From NCBI GenBank assembly GCA_949710005.1, contig OX453277.1, positions 5,184,501 to 5,248,500 on the forward strand: 64,000 nucleotides of DNA. The letters are read 5' to 3'. Of the stretch, positions 10,868 to 18,928 are shown piece after piece; position 1 is the stretch's first letter, and each line of letters begins with the position of its first letter. The DNA comes from Ricordea florida (taxonomy: Eukaryota > Cnidaria > Anthozoa > Corallimorpharia > Ricordeidae). Below the pieces are notes generated by a model that had not been told where the DNA came from, did not search any database, and saw only the letters and a program-made list of their open reading frames with translations. Position numbers and translations under genes: made by a program.

Positions 10868-10898
10868 TTAAGGTTAACAAAGTATCTTATAAATTAAA
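10868..10898. promoter_or_regulatory. Divergent promoter between integrase and the 70-residue gene
   Basis: The short spacer contains AAAGTATCTTATAAATTA ending two bases before the plus-strand ATG. The same string recurs in front of the candidate capsid gene (11098-11115). It is A/T-rich and TATA-like; promoter function is inferred. Confidence 0.55.
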
Positions 10899-11111
10899 AT
10901 GGAGGAAGAAAAAACAAGTTTTACCGCGTATCAATTTAATCTTATGAAAAAAACTATCATTAAAGAAATTTTGGATATTGAAGATGGTAGTGAACTTTTT
11001 AATCTTTCACTTGTAATCAATGGAGTAAGAGAAAGTTTATTGAAGCATATTAAAGAATTAGAGAATAATATCATCAACACAGGTTTAAAGGTTAACCAAA
11101 GTATCTTATAA
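10899..11111 (+). CDS. Small helical protein of unknown function, element 1
   Basis: 70 residues, starting MEEEKTSFTAYQFNLMKKTI, rich in Lys, Glu and Ile, predicted mostly helical, without membrane segment or cysteine. It sits between the integrase and the candidate capsid gene and ends 6 bases before the next ATG. I do not recognise it and see no counterpart in element 2. A repeat of its own leader (AAAGTATCTTATAAATTA) precedes the following gene, so this may be a small leader-duplicated insertion. Confidence 0.6.
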   Translation: MEEEKTSFTAYQFNLMKKTIIKEILDIEDGSELFNLSLVINGVRESLLKHIKELENNIINTGLKVNQSIL

Positions 11112-11117
11112 ATTACA
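11091..11117 (+). promoter_or_regulatory. Repeated promoter-like leader of candidate capsid gene
   Basis: GGTTAACCAAAGTATCTTAT then AAATTACA runs up to the ATG at 11118. It repeats the leader of the preceding gene almost base for base, 217 bp apart. The match overlaps the coding end of that gene, so the similarity is not just AT richness. Confidence 0.55.
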
Positions 11118-12359
11118 ATGACGTCTGAAAAAATTAACCCAAATAGAGTCCCGAAAGAGCCATTTGGTTTGAAAGCGGAATCAACATTAAATAGAATTAC
11201 TCTCAACCCCTCATCAGCCAGCCCTGGTGAAACATTATACATAAATATTCCAAAACTTTCCGAGAATTTGGTGATTGTGCCTGGAAGTGTATCTCTTTTG
11301 TTTGATTTGGATGTCGGGGGCCACACAAATAATACGGTTGTTAATAATTTGGCGGCTAATCTTGTATCCAGATTAAAAGTTCTTTTTGGCGGTGAAACGT
11401 TACAGGATACACAAAGATATGATCTATTTCAAACATATCATGATTTATTCTTAACCGAAGAAGAGCGCGAAGATAGATTAAAACAAGGCATTTCTTTAGA
11501 AAATATGAGAAAACTCAGAACAAAAGCGGGTGATGCAAAAACACAAGATGTAAAGGAAGTGGCGCTTGCTAATGTGCATGGCACAAAGTATAGAATTCCA
11601 ATAAATCATCCTATTCTAAACGATCATGGCGTTTTTTATCCAAAAGCACTAGAAAATCACCTAATATTTGAGATTACACTTGCTCCAATTAATAATATTC
11701 TTATTTATTCTGATACAACTAAAACACCATCATATTCAATCAAAAACTTGGAGTTGGAATATTCTTCAATTTCAAGCGAATACTTAGCTCGCGAGGCGCG
11801 ATCAACATATCAAGTTGGTAAAGGATTCTTTTATGAAAATATTACTTTACACAAGACTTTTACATTTTCCATAGGCGGTGATGGTGTTATTAATCAACAT
11901 ATTAATTTACCAAGAAGATCAATGAGTGGAATATTATGTTTGTTTTTATTACCGCAAGCTGCTGGAGCAAGGGATTCTGAAAATTTTTATAATCCAGGTA
12001 TATCTTCCGTTAATATTGATGTTGATGGTGTGCCAAATCGAATATACTCTAGGGGTATGATTCCGTCAGATCTTTGGGAATCTGTGAAAAAAAGGTTTGA
12101 TAGAGATGATGGTTTACAAATTTCACTAAAAGAAAAGGATTTTTATGCTGATAAGTTTGCTCTTTGGGTTGATATGAGAACTCATCCCGATAATAGTATT
12201 CATGGTGGAGGGCTTGCTCTAAATAATACGCATGATGGTGTAAAAATAGAAATTAAAAGGAAACAAAGCGGTTCAGGAACAATAACTTGTTATATGTTTG
12301 TTGTAGCCGATGCAATGATGGAAATAATGAATTCAAGCTTAAGATCAATCATGTACTGA
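11118..12359 (+). CDS. Candidate major capsid protein of element 1
   Basis: 413 residues, no membrane segment, rich in predicted beta strands. Conserved stretches shared with the element 2 homologue include NPSSASPGETLYINIPKL, VVNNLAANLVSRLKVLFGGE, NHPILNDHGVFYPKALENH, GVPNRIYSRGMIPSDLW and SGSGTITCYMFVVADAMME. The length, strand-rich pattern and place directly before the packaging ATPase fit a double jelly-roll capsid protein of Polinton-like viruses. That fold is inferred and cannot be proved from motifs. It is shorter than usual Polinton capsid proteins (about 550-650). A structure prediction would settle it. Confidence 0.65.
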   Translation: MTSEKINPNRVPKEPFGLKAESTLNRITLNPSSASPGETLYINIPKLSENLVIVPGSVSLLFDLDVGGHTNNTVVNNLAANLVSRLKVLFGGETLQDTQRYDLFQTYHDLFLTEEEREDRLKQGISLENMRKLRTKAGDAKTQDVKEVALANVHGTKYRIPINHPILNDHGVFYPKALENHLIFEITLAPINNILIYSDTTKTPSYSIKNLELEYSSISSEYLAREARSTYQVGKGFFYENITLHKTFTFSIGGDGVINQHINLPRRSMSGILCLFLLPQAAGARDSENFYNPGISSVNIDVDGVPNRIYSRGMIPSDLWESVKKRFDRDDGLQISLKEKDFYADKFALWVDMRTHPDNSIHGGGLALNNTHDGVKIEIKRKQSGSGTITCYMFVVADAMMEIMNSSLRSIMY

Positions 12360-12388
12360 CTTAAAAACCTTTAGTTGTAATACAAAAA

Positions 12389-13015
12389 ATGCAAGAATTG
12401 CGTGAAAAAATCCCATTTCATTGTATTATAACTGGACCAACAAATTGTGGGAAAACAAAGTACCTAATTGAACAGCTGCGGGGTCATTTCCGAAAAGTTT
12501 TTGAATACATTGTTTTAATATGCCCAACCTATTCTAAAAATAAAACCTATCATAATTTTGCCCGAGGAGATAAACGTTTTTTTGTATTATCGCCGGATGC
12601 AAGTAATGTAGATGAGATTAATGAATTGTTAACTGTTTGTCAAACTTTGTTCTCCGGAACAAATACATTAATAATTTTAGATGATTGTGCCGTATCCACT
12701 GATCTGAAGAAAAGATCAAATAAGTTCATAGATTTAGCATTCTCCGGAAGGCATCATGGTTTGTCAATGTGGGTTCTAACTCAGCAATTAACATCAATAG
12801 CAAAACCATTCCGGGAAAATGTTGCCTGCGTTGTTACTTTTCATAACCCATCGCAGAAAGGCATGAAAATGTTTTTTGAGGATTATGGGGGTGATTTGGA
12901 TTATGAATTAGGTAAAAAGTTTGTACAACTCCTAAAAACAGAAAAATATTCTAGGCTATGTTTATCTTTGCGCCATCCATTTAATTGCTATTTAGAGATT
13001 CCCGAGGTGATTTAA
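12389..13015 (+). CDS. FtsK/HerA-type (A32-like) genome-packaging ATPase of element 1
   Basis: 208 residues. Walker A is GPTNCGKT near residue 16 and Walker B LIILDDC near residue 95. The segment FSGRHHGLSMWVLTQQLTS carries the conserved glutamine-containing sensor of this ATPase group. It probably pumps element DNA into capsids. It follows the candidate capsid gene by 29 bp, a pairing kept in element 2. The length fits Polinton packaging ATPases and all key residues are present. Confidence 0.9.
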   Translation: MQELREKIPFHCIITGPTNCGKTKYLIEQLRGHFRKVFEYIVLICPTYSKNKTYHNFARGDKRFFVLSPDASNVDEINELLTVCQTLFSGTNTLIILDDCAVSTDLKKRSNKFIDLAFSGRHHGLSMWVLTQQLTSIAKPFRENVACVVTFHNPSQKGMKMFFEDYGGDLDYELGKKFVQLLKTEKYSRLCLSLRHPFNCYLEIPEVI

Positions 13016-13020
13016 CAAAG

Positions 13021-13545
13021 ATGGATAATATTGAAGATTACATTGAAGAAAAAACAGACCGGCCGTTGGTAAAAGATAATGAGCTTGAAATCAAACAAGA
13101 ATCACTTGCTATTCTCGCGACGCTCGGAACAACAAAGGAATATTTGGGGGTTGAAATGAGCCTGGGTGATGTAAAAAAATTAGCAGAAAAAGATGTAGAA
13201 AAATATTTTAATCGTTACCAGGCAGTAATGGGTAAGAAAATTAACGGCGGGTTAGTGGATTCATCCCTACAATTAGTTTCTAAAATTATTTCATATTTGG
13301 TTCCGGTTGATGATATAGAAGCTCTTTGCGCGGATTTGAAGAATGATGATTTGGTTAATCGCGAACTAACAAACATTGTTGGGCTCTTGGCATTGAAAGC
13401 AGGAAGATTGGCAGCACTTGCTAGCGGGTTATTTCAAGTAGCCAAGCATATAAAATTCAACAAAAATCAACAAGAACCAGCAAATACCAACACAACTAAT
13501 CAGGAAACTATGCAATCTACTGAAGGTATTGATACTGTACACTAA
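13021..13545 (+). CDS. Conserved element protein (EYLG-SLGDV family), element 1
   Basis: 174 residues from the ATG at 13021, five bases after the ATPase stop. An acidic N-terminus (MDNIEDYIEEKTDRPL) precedes a helical body with NTKEYLG-like TTKEYLGVEMSLGDVKKL, then YQAVMGKKI, and a hydrophobic, alanine-rich segment near residues 125-150. The element 2 protein at 33159-33689 matches over the same core and has the same neighbours. Function unknown; a structural or assembly role is plausible because it lies in the capsid-ATPase cluster. The open frame begins upstream at 12985, but that overlaps the ATPase and the homologue also starts MDD. Confidence 0.75.
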   Translation: MDNIEDYIEEKTDRPLVKDNELEIKQESLAILATLGTTKEYLGVEMSLGDVKKLAEKDVEKYFNRYQAVMGKKINGGLVDSSLQLVSKIISYLVPVDDIEALCADLKNDDLVNRELTNIVGLLALKAGRLAALASGLFQVAKHIKFNKNQQEPANTNTTNQETMQSTEGIDTVH

Positions 13546-13574
13546 TCAGATCTAAAAACTTATTTGCAGCAACA

Positions 13575-13976
13575 ATGTCTGAACAATCTGAAGTAGAGCA
13601 AATTACTGCAGATCCCAAACCTGAAAATAAAGATACTAAAAAGAAAGAGAAAGACCCTAAAAAGGTCGCGGCTGGAAAGAAATTAGCGGAATATAATAAA
13701 AAAGCAAAAGAAGCATTAGATAGGGAGATGAAGCGGGAGGAGCAAATGAAAATTGAAGATAATCAAGAAAAGACAAATAGTGAATATAAATCGTGGCTTC
13801 CAGAGTTATCTTTTACTACTGTTTTATCCATTGTTGGATTGGGGTTTACGGCATTTGATCTTTTTATGAGATATCGGGAAAAAGCTAGGGTTGAACAACC
13901 TTTTCAAGCCCCGCCCATAAAGATTCATAACCCGCAACCACAACCCCCAGATCGCCCAAAAATTGGAATGATGTAA
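13575..13976 (+). CDS. Small Lys/Glu-rich single-pass membrane protein, element 1
   Basis: 133 residues. A charged N-terminal half carries KEKDPKKVAAGKKLAEYNKK, a strongly helical, probably coiled or nucleic-acid-contacting stretch. One hydrophobic segment follows (TTVLSIVGLGFTAFDLFM, residues about 80-97), then a proline-rich tail. Element 2 has a homologue at 33746-33982 with KQKDPKKVAGGRALAARN and a similar membrane segment. Function unknown; gene order is conserved. Confidence 0.7.
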   Translation: MSEQSEVEQITADPKPENKDTKKKEKDPKKVAAGKKLAEYNKKAKEALDREMKREEQMKIEDNQEKTNSEYKSWLPELSFTTVLSIVGLGFTAFDLFMRYREKARVEQPFQAPPIKIHNPQPQPPDRPKIGMM

Positions 13977-14022
13977 ACCCTAAAAGACATCTAAAGATTT
14001 CTTACGGATTTAGTAAAAAATC

Positions 14023-14241
14023 ATGTCAACTGAAAACAAACTTGTGAAAACTGTTACTGATTCTGCGGTTCTTATTGGATTAGCGTCGGGAGTTGGGTAT
14101 GTGGCCAAAAAGATGATGAAAGAATCATTTTTAAACGACCCATCTTCAAGTATTACAAATTATGCAAAATGGGTTGCTGTATTATCCGGAAGTATGTATC
14201 TAAAAACATATTTAGAGGAACAAAAGATTTTACCAAAATAA
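14023..14241 (+). CDS. Tiny membrane protein (DPSSS-NYAKW family), element 1
   Basis: 72 residues with two weakly hydrophobic segments (VLIGLASGVGYVAKKM and WVAVLSGSMYL) around the conserved loop DPSSSITNYAKWVAVLSG. The element 2 gene at 34088-34309 has DPSSSIENYAKWVAVLSG, one of the best-conserved strings between the two elements. It ends 6 bases before the next gene. Function unknown; membrane or capsid-vertex association is only a guess. Confidence 0.75.
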   Translation: MSTENKLVKTVTDSAVLIGLASGVGYVAKKMMKESFLNDPSSSITNYAKWVAVLSGSMYLKTYLEEQKILPK

Positions 14242-14247
14242 ACAAAC

Positions 14248-14640
14248 ATGGCATCAATAGCGATGATGATTGGCGGAGCTATATTGAATGCAACAGCATT
14301 TACTGGCGGAAATATTCTTGCGAAATATCTTTCAGGGAATAAAGTGGATACAGAAAAAATACGACACGATAAAGCAATGGAAAAGTATCAAAAAGATTAC
14401 GCAGAATATCAGGAAAAAAGACAAAAAATGCTTGATTGGAAAATGAAGAAAAAAGATGAAAAATATCAAGCATCAAAAAATATTTCAACTACAAATCAGG
14501 CTTTTGAATTGTATAGCCAAATGCAGGAGCCAAAATTTTCAGATTATTACAAACCAAACGATGAACAAAAAACAGGAGAAATGGTATATGTTGGGGCTGG
14601 AATGCTGGGTTTAGGTTATGTGGCCAGCAAATTCTTGTGA
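14248..14640 (+). CDS. Two-membrane-segment coiled-coil protein (AILNATAF family), element 1
   Basis: 130 residues. An N-terminal hydrophobic segment (MMIGGAILNATAFTGGNIL) is followed by a charged coiled coil (about residues 35-75), a conserved FSDYYKPNDEQKTGE loop and a C-terminal hydrophobic segment (VYVGAGMLGLGYVASKFL). The element 2 homologue at 34288-34701 has the same plan (AILNATAFVGG, WSDYYRPSS, YVGGGMLAIGYAASRWL). Function unknown. It is the last plus-strand gene before a convergent junction marked by a hairpin. Confidence 0.75.
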   Translation: MASIAMMIGGAILNATAFTGGNILAKYLSGNKVDTEKIRHDKAMEKYQKDYAEYQEKRQKMLDWKMKKKDEKYQASKNISTTNQAFELYSQMQEPKFSDYYKPNDEQKTGEMVYVGAGMLGLGYVASKFL

Positions 14641-14685
14641 TGTTGGATAACATTGAGTGCATCAATTGAAATAAGTTATCCAACA
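14641..14685. terminator. Hairpin between convergent genes of element 1
   Basis: TGTTGGATAAC (14641-14651) and GTTATCCAACA (14675-14685) form a perfect 11-bp stem right after the stop of the plus-strand gene and before the stop of the minus-strand gene at 14694. A two-way transcription end or RNA-stability element is inferred. Confidence 0.6.
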
Positions 14686-14693
14686 TAAATGAC

Positions 14694-14966
14694 TTATTTA
14701 CATATTTTCGAGGTAAGTTTTTTCAACATTTCCTCATCACTAATACTATTATCATTTTCTATTCCATATTTTTCTGCTAATTCAGCTCTCATTTTCCTTT
14801 TATCTTCTTCAAGGTCTCCATCTGGATTATATTCTTTTTGAAATTTACTTAAAATTTTATTTGCATCTTGATACGAAATAACAAATCCTATTTTTTCACC
14901 GTAATTTACTAAATCGTCGGTACTAATTTTAATAGTTTTGTATTCTTGTCCTTCTTTACTCGTCAT
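14694..14966 (-). CDS. Small acidic protein of unknown function, element 1
   Basis: 90 residues starting MTSKEGQEYKTIKISTDDL, highly charged, helical, with NPDGDLEEDKRKMRAELAEK, faintly like an EF-hand loop but without the full pattern. It is the only minus-strand gene inside the plus-strand cluster and its start faces the next plus-strand gene. No counterpart is seen in element 2. Not recognised. Confidence 0.55.
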   Translation of the reverse strand: MTSKEGQEYKTIKISTDDLVNYGEKIGFVISYQDANKILSKFQKEYNPDGDLEEDKRKMRAELAEKYGIENDNSISDEEMLKKLTSKICK

Positions 14967-15030
14967 TTTATTTTACTTTCTTATCTTTAAATCACATTTC
15001 AATTTTAAAAGGTCTAAAGTTTTCTTTCTG
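14967..15030. promoter_or_regulatory. Divergent spacer, element 1
   Basis: 64 bp between two diverging starts, AT-rich, containing GGTCTAAAG 14 bases before the plus ATG. Related TCTAAAGAT-like strings precede the genes starting at 14023 and 17185. A promoter role is inferred. Confidence 0.4.
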
Positions 15031-16053
15031 ATGAGTAAAAAAATCATGGAAGAAGAAATACCATTGGAAGATTTATCAAGAGATAATGATAATGATGATG
15101 GTGATGATGATGACGACGATGATGATTATAGAAATCATATGGAAATGGATGTAATATCATCCACCACTAGACTAATTAACCCTGATGATGCGGAGGCAGA
15201 AACATCGTTTGGTGGTAGGGAATATGAGAAGGAGGGGGCTAGACCTAAAACCAAATCAGGATATACACAATTACCAAGTGAAGAGATGGAAATGGGGGAG
15301 ATCGAAAGAAACAAAGATGAGGCTTGGGGTAATATTTTAAAAATGTGTCCAAGGGCCAAACCTAATTTTCTTTTCAAATTCAATGAATGGGGTAAAATTG
15401 AAGTTGCAATCTCTAGAAAAGATCCAAAAAAAGTAAAATGGTATTATTTTTCAGATTCTTATGGCGATGTAAACAAAAAATTACCAAAAACAATTAAAGA
15501 TGCTTTAGGTCCTACAGTGGGAGAAATTGCTGAAGTTAATGAACGTGAGAAAGAAAAGATAGAAGAATTAAAAAAAAGGGAGAATGATAGGATAGAAGAA
15601 TTAAAAAATAAACCGCGGAATACCCCAGAAGAACTTAATGAAATTGAAACTAGAGAGAGAAAAGTTGTTGAGTATGATAATGAGATAGATAACATAGAGC
15701 GTGAGCAAGAAGAGGTAATTCAAAATATGTCATTACGTGATCGTGTGAAGCACATATTCAAAAAGTATGGTTTTACAGCCTTTGCAGTTTTGAGTGCTGC
15801 AGGTTTGATTATTGGAGCTATAGTTTCTAATCTTTCAAAAGGTCTATCCAAATTAGGAAAAGGTGTTGGTAATGGGTTGAAAGCTCTTGGTAAGAAACTC
15901 GGTGAAATATTACCAGGAATGGTTGGCGCAATAGTTAGCTTTCTATTCAAAACAGCTGGTGAAGTTATTGGATTTTTAGGTAAGAATGCTTGGCTTTTGA
16001 TAATGGCTGTGGTTCTGTTTTTTGTAGAACAGTTTAAAAAGAAGAGAAAGTAG
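15031..16053 (+). CDS. Acidic, coiled-coil, membrane-active protein (MSLRDRV family), element 1
   Basis: 340 residues from the ATG at 15031 (a second ATG at 15046 is equally possible). Order: acidic Asp-rich N-terminus (residues about 12-35), a globular middle, a long coiled coil (about 175-230), the conserved MSLRDRVKHIFKKYGF, a hydrophobic segment, an amphipathic glycine-spaced stretch (KLGKGVGNGLKALGKKLG), GAIVSFLFKTAGEV and a last hydrophobic segment ending in a KKRK tail. The element 2 protein at 30031-31023 has the same order. The amphipathic glycine-rich part resembles membrane-disrupting capsid-internal proteins, so a minor virion or membrane role is inferred, not shown. Confidence 0.72.
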   Translation: MSKKIMEEEIPLEDLSRDNDNDDGDDDDDDDDYRNHMEMDVISSTTRLINPDDAEAETSFGGREYEKEGARPKTKSGYTQLPSEEMEMGEIERNKDEAWGNILKMCPRAKPNFLFKFNEWGKIEVAISRKDPKKVKWYYFSDSYGDVNKKLPKTIKDALGPTVGEIAEVNEREKEKIEELKKRENDRIEELKNKPRNTPEELNEIETRERKVVEYDNEIDNIEREQEEVIQNMSLRDRVKHIFKKYGFTAFAVLSAAGLIIGAIVSNLSKGLSKLGKGVGNGLKALGKKLGEILPGMVGAIVSFLFKTAGEVIGFLGKNAWLLIMAVVLFFVEQFKKKRK

Positions 16054-16106
16054 ATTAAGAAATGCCCCATAAATGCGAGGAGGAAATAACTTTTTTGTCA
16101 ATCACA

Positions 16107-16460
16107 ATGTTAACCACAGAAACAACAATTTACCTTGATCCGCCATTAAATAATGTAAATGAAATACAAATTCTAGATTTTTCTGGAACTAATGCGTTAA
16201 ATGATAATCCATTATACTTAATGAGTGATATTATTGAATCAAAGTCTTCATATTACAATCATATACCTAGTGGAGGAAATGTTGAAATCCGGCCTTCACA
16301 ATTACTAGCTTCTATACCCTCCAAAAAATACCCAATTTTAAGAATTGCCCAAATTAAAAATCCATTGTACAACTTTAAATTGTGGATTCTGGATAAAAAT
16401 GGGACAAAAATAATTTCTAATACCGTTCGTATTCGTATCAATTTAAAGATAATATCTTAA
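16107..16460 (+). CDS. Unknown strand-rich protein, element 1
   Basis: 117 residues from the ATG at 16107 (TIYLDPPLNNVNEIQILDF near its start). An earlier in-frame ATG at 16062 adds 15 residues that look like spacer. The protein is short, mostly predicted beta, without cysteine or membrane segment. It occupies the place that element 2 fills with a 216-residue protein (27927-28577), also next to the FRLQK-family gene, but I see no clear sequence match between them. A fibre or vertex component is only a positional guess. Confidence 0.55.
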   Translation: MLTTETTIYLDPPLNNVNEIQILDFSGTNALNDNPLYLMSDIIESKSSYYNHIPSGGNVEIRPSQLLASIPSKKYPILRIAQIKNPLYNFKLWILDKNGTKIISNTVRIRINLKIIS

Positions 16461-16470
16461 GTAGTAGAAA

Positions 16471-17070
16471 ATGGACGATTACAATAGAATTTACCCCGTA
16501 TTACCTAATAATACAGATCCCATTAACTTCAGGCTGCAAAAGTCAAATGAAGTACTTAAAAAACTCGAGGATGAAATTAAACATTATGAGGAAGTAAGAA
16601 AAAAATACACTCGTGCCCGAGGAATATGCACAAAAATAAGTGTGTGTAGTGGCATGTTTTCAGTTATACTATCTGCAAGCGGTTTGGGCACTTCTCTTAC
16701 TGGTTTTGGCGCTGTTATTGGTGTGTCTTTGGGCGCTGTGGGCGGTATTTGCGGTGGAATATCTGTTATATTTGGTGTGGCAACAAAAAGGCTTTCAAAA
16801 AATGTTAGTAAACACGAGAAAACTGTTTGTTTAGCAAAAGCAAAAGTAAATACCATTAATAGTCTGGTTTCAAAAGCCATGAAAGATAATGTTATTTCCG
16901 ATCAAGAATTTTCCATAATTTTGGCGGAATTAGAAAAGTTTGAAAAACTGAAAATAGAAATACGGCAAAAATTCCGGAAAGAATCAGAAAAAAACTTCGA
17001 CATGTCGCAGATACGGAGAGACGCCCGGGAAGATATTTTAAAAGAGTTGATCGGAGGGAAAGAGCATTAA
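16471..17070 (+). CDS. Conserved double-hydrophobic protein (FRLQK-YTRAR family), element 1
   Basis: 199 residues. FRLQKSNEVLKKLEDEI and HYEEVRKKYTRARGI open the protein. A long hydrophobic glycine/serine-rich region follows (about residues 50-105, SVILSASGLGTSLTG, two membrane passes), then a helical tail with HEKTVCLAKAKVNTINSLVSK and EFSIILAELEKFEKLK. Element 2 carries a damaged homologue on its minus strand (27409-27923). Function unknown; conserved in both elements beside the WPQQLNF-family gene. Confidence 0.72.
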   Translation: MDDYNRIYPVLPNNTDPINFRLQKSNEVLKKLEDEIKHYEEVRKKYTRARGICTKISVCSGMFSVILSASGLGTSLTGFGAVIGVSLGAVGGICGGISVIFGVATKRLSKNVSKHEKTVCLAKAKVNTINSLVSKAMKDNVISDQEFSIILAELEKFEKLKIEIRQKFRKESEKNFDMSQIRRDAREDILKELIGGKEH

Positions 17071-17184
17071 AAATTTCATTTGAGAGAACTGATGTTGGTT
17101 GTAATTGTTTTGCGGGCTATAATAATTAGCATCTTATTCTTAATCTAAAGATCTGCGCGAATTGAAGTAAACACAAAGAATAAG
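17071..17184 (+). promoter_or_regulatory. Leader with inverted repeat overlapping a start codon
   Basis: CATCTTATTCTT (17130-17141) pairs with AAGAATAAGATG (17176-17187), whose last three bases are the ATG of the next gene. ATCTAAAGATCT lies between the arms. Either a binding site or an mRNA hairpin hiding the start is possible; both are inferences. Confidence 0.5.
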
Positions 17185-18798
17185 ATGTTTGATGATGTAT
17201 TATCAGATTTCAAAGCCGGGCATGGTTTATGGGTGAATTTCAAAGCTAAATACCCAAACGCCAACCTTTATAGATTTACATTTGTTAATGATTCTAATGG
17301 GGGGTACATCAAATGGGGATTCAATGATACAAAAATTATCACAAATAAAGACCCCAACGACCAAACATTAATTAACAATTTATCTACCAATATGAAAACC
17401 TTGTTATTTAGAGATTTAGGGATAATCGAAGAAAGGAAAGTTGTTGAAAATTTGCCTCATCATGCAATATCCTCGACTTTCCCAAAAAGTTTATCATTTA
17501 CAAACAAAGCATATCCAATACCTGGTGTTGAATTCGTTGAAACTGTAAAAAATGTAACAGAAATGCTGACTATTTTAGACATTTACGCTTCAGATAAGGA
17601 GAACTTCATTTCACCCATGAGAAACATTTTTAAATCACAAGTTGTAACATTTTATTCCTCAAAGGAGTGCAAAAAGTGGTTGAATAAACCAGATTTCAAT
17701 CATTGGCCGCAACAACTTAATTTCGCGGTTTGGTGCGCGACATCTGGGTGTGGTATAAGCTTAAACGAAAGTTTAAATTACCCAAGAGTTATTAAAAGTT
17801 TTGTTGCATTTCACGTATACTTTACAATAAGAAGAATATTGTATGAATTAAAGCTGCCCTTACCAGAGGAAAAACCTTTTTCCATAAAGAATAACCCATA
17901 CAACAAAGTCGCGTATAACAGATTGTGCGATGAATTTGGGATTAGTAATAATTCTGACTTTAGATGGAAAGGAGGAAGAAATCATGGTTTGGGGGATATA
18001 TTCATCGATTACGGGAATAGACCTGGAACAACAGACCATGATTATCAAAATAAGCATGTTATAAGAAATTATGATAAAAAAGCAGATATGTGGCCAAGTT
18101 CAGGAGATAAATTTTCAGATGAAGGTGGTAAGCAACTAAAAGGCAATCTAATATCTTTCATACGAAATGATGACTTTGCCGATTTTAAATATGCATGGTT
18201 TATCCCGGCAAGCGGGCATGGTCTCACAAAGGCAGGGCTTGGAAGATTAAATCGTTCCGCAGAAGCTTTTGTTTATTGCGTTTTAGGCGCACAAGTTAAC
18301 ACAAGGACCTCAATTATTGGTAACGGAGGCGGGGCGATTGAAACACAGCAAGAATTCATAGCTTTATTTGAAAGCGCCGTGGTTGAAAATGATATCGCTA
18401 ATTCCGTTTAAAGGTATCAATTGGCTGTGCAGGAATCGAAATTGAGGCTTGATTTAGCTGTAGCCCCGGGGGTTTGGCTAATGCCAAGTAACATGATCAT
18501 AAATACAGAAAGCGTGATTGGGTACAATAACAAACTCATGAAAGCCACTGGAGACATGAAATTTGGGGTAAATAATTCATTAAACATTGAAACAAAAAAT
18601 GTTGGAATAAGCCATAACTTAGGCATTTCAAAAGTAAAGTTACTGCAAAACCCAAAAACACAACCTGAAATTAAAGCAGATTCATCACAAACAGATGCGG
18701 TGAAACAACATGAAACCAATCCCCAAAATGAGCATGAAATTAGTAAATTAGCAATCATAGTTGCGATGGGCGGATTGGCTCTGTATCTATTTCGGTAA
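17185..18798 (+). pseudogene. Conserved WPQQLNF-family protein, broken by an in-frame stop, element 1
   Basis: An open frame of 408 codons ends at TAA (18409-18411). The same frame then stays open to 18798 and continues the homology to the intact region of the element 2 protein (28604 onward). Shared strings are WPQQLNFAVWCATSGCG, FHVYFTIRRILYEL, DFRWKGGRNHGLGD, GRLNRSAEAFVYCVLGAQV and, after the stop, LAVAPGVWLMPSNMI and GYNNKLMKAT. The downstream part ends in a hydrophobic tail (LAIIVAMGGLALYLFR). The gene therefore has one nonsense codon and no other visible damage; readthrough cannot be excluded. The family is unnamed to me; a virion (vertex or minor capsid) protein is possible but not shown. 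Confidence 0.78.
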
Positions 18799-18800
18799 TT

Positions 18801-18832
18801 TGTTATGTAACCAGTAATTAGGTTAAATAACA
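18801..18832. terminator. Hairpin between convergent genes of element 1
   Basis: TGTTATGTAACC (18801-18812) and GGTTAAATAACA (18821-18832) make a 12-bp stem with one mismatch, 3 bases after the stop at 18798 and before the convergent gene ending at 18929. It matches in placement the hairpin at 14641-14685. Confidence 0.55.
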
Positions 18833-18928
18833 TAAAATTAAACTTACCATTATTCGCTCTTTCTTCGATAAAATCGCAAATACTTAACTTATCGTTATTT
18901 ACGTAACCAAATTCTAATCGTTTCATTT

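Noticed and set aside
17185-18798. Penton protein assignment for the WPQQLNF family
   Set aside because: Position and size would allow it, but no jelly-roll or penton motif is visible and the hydrophobic tail is atypical; left as unknown.
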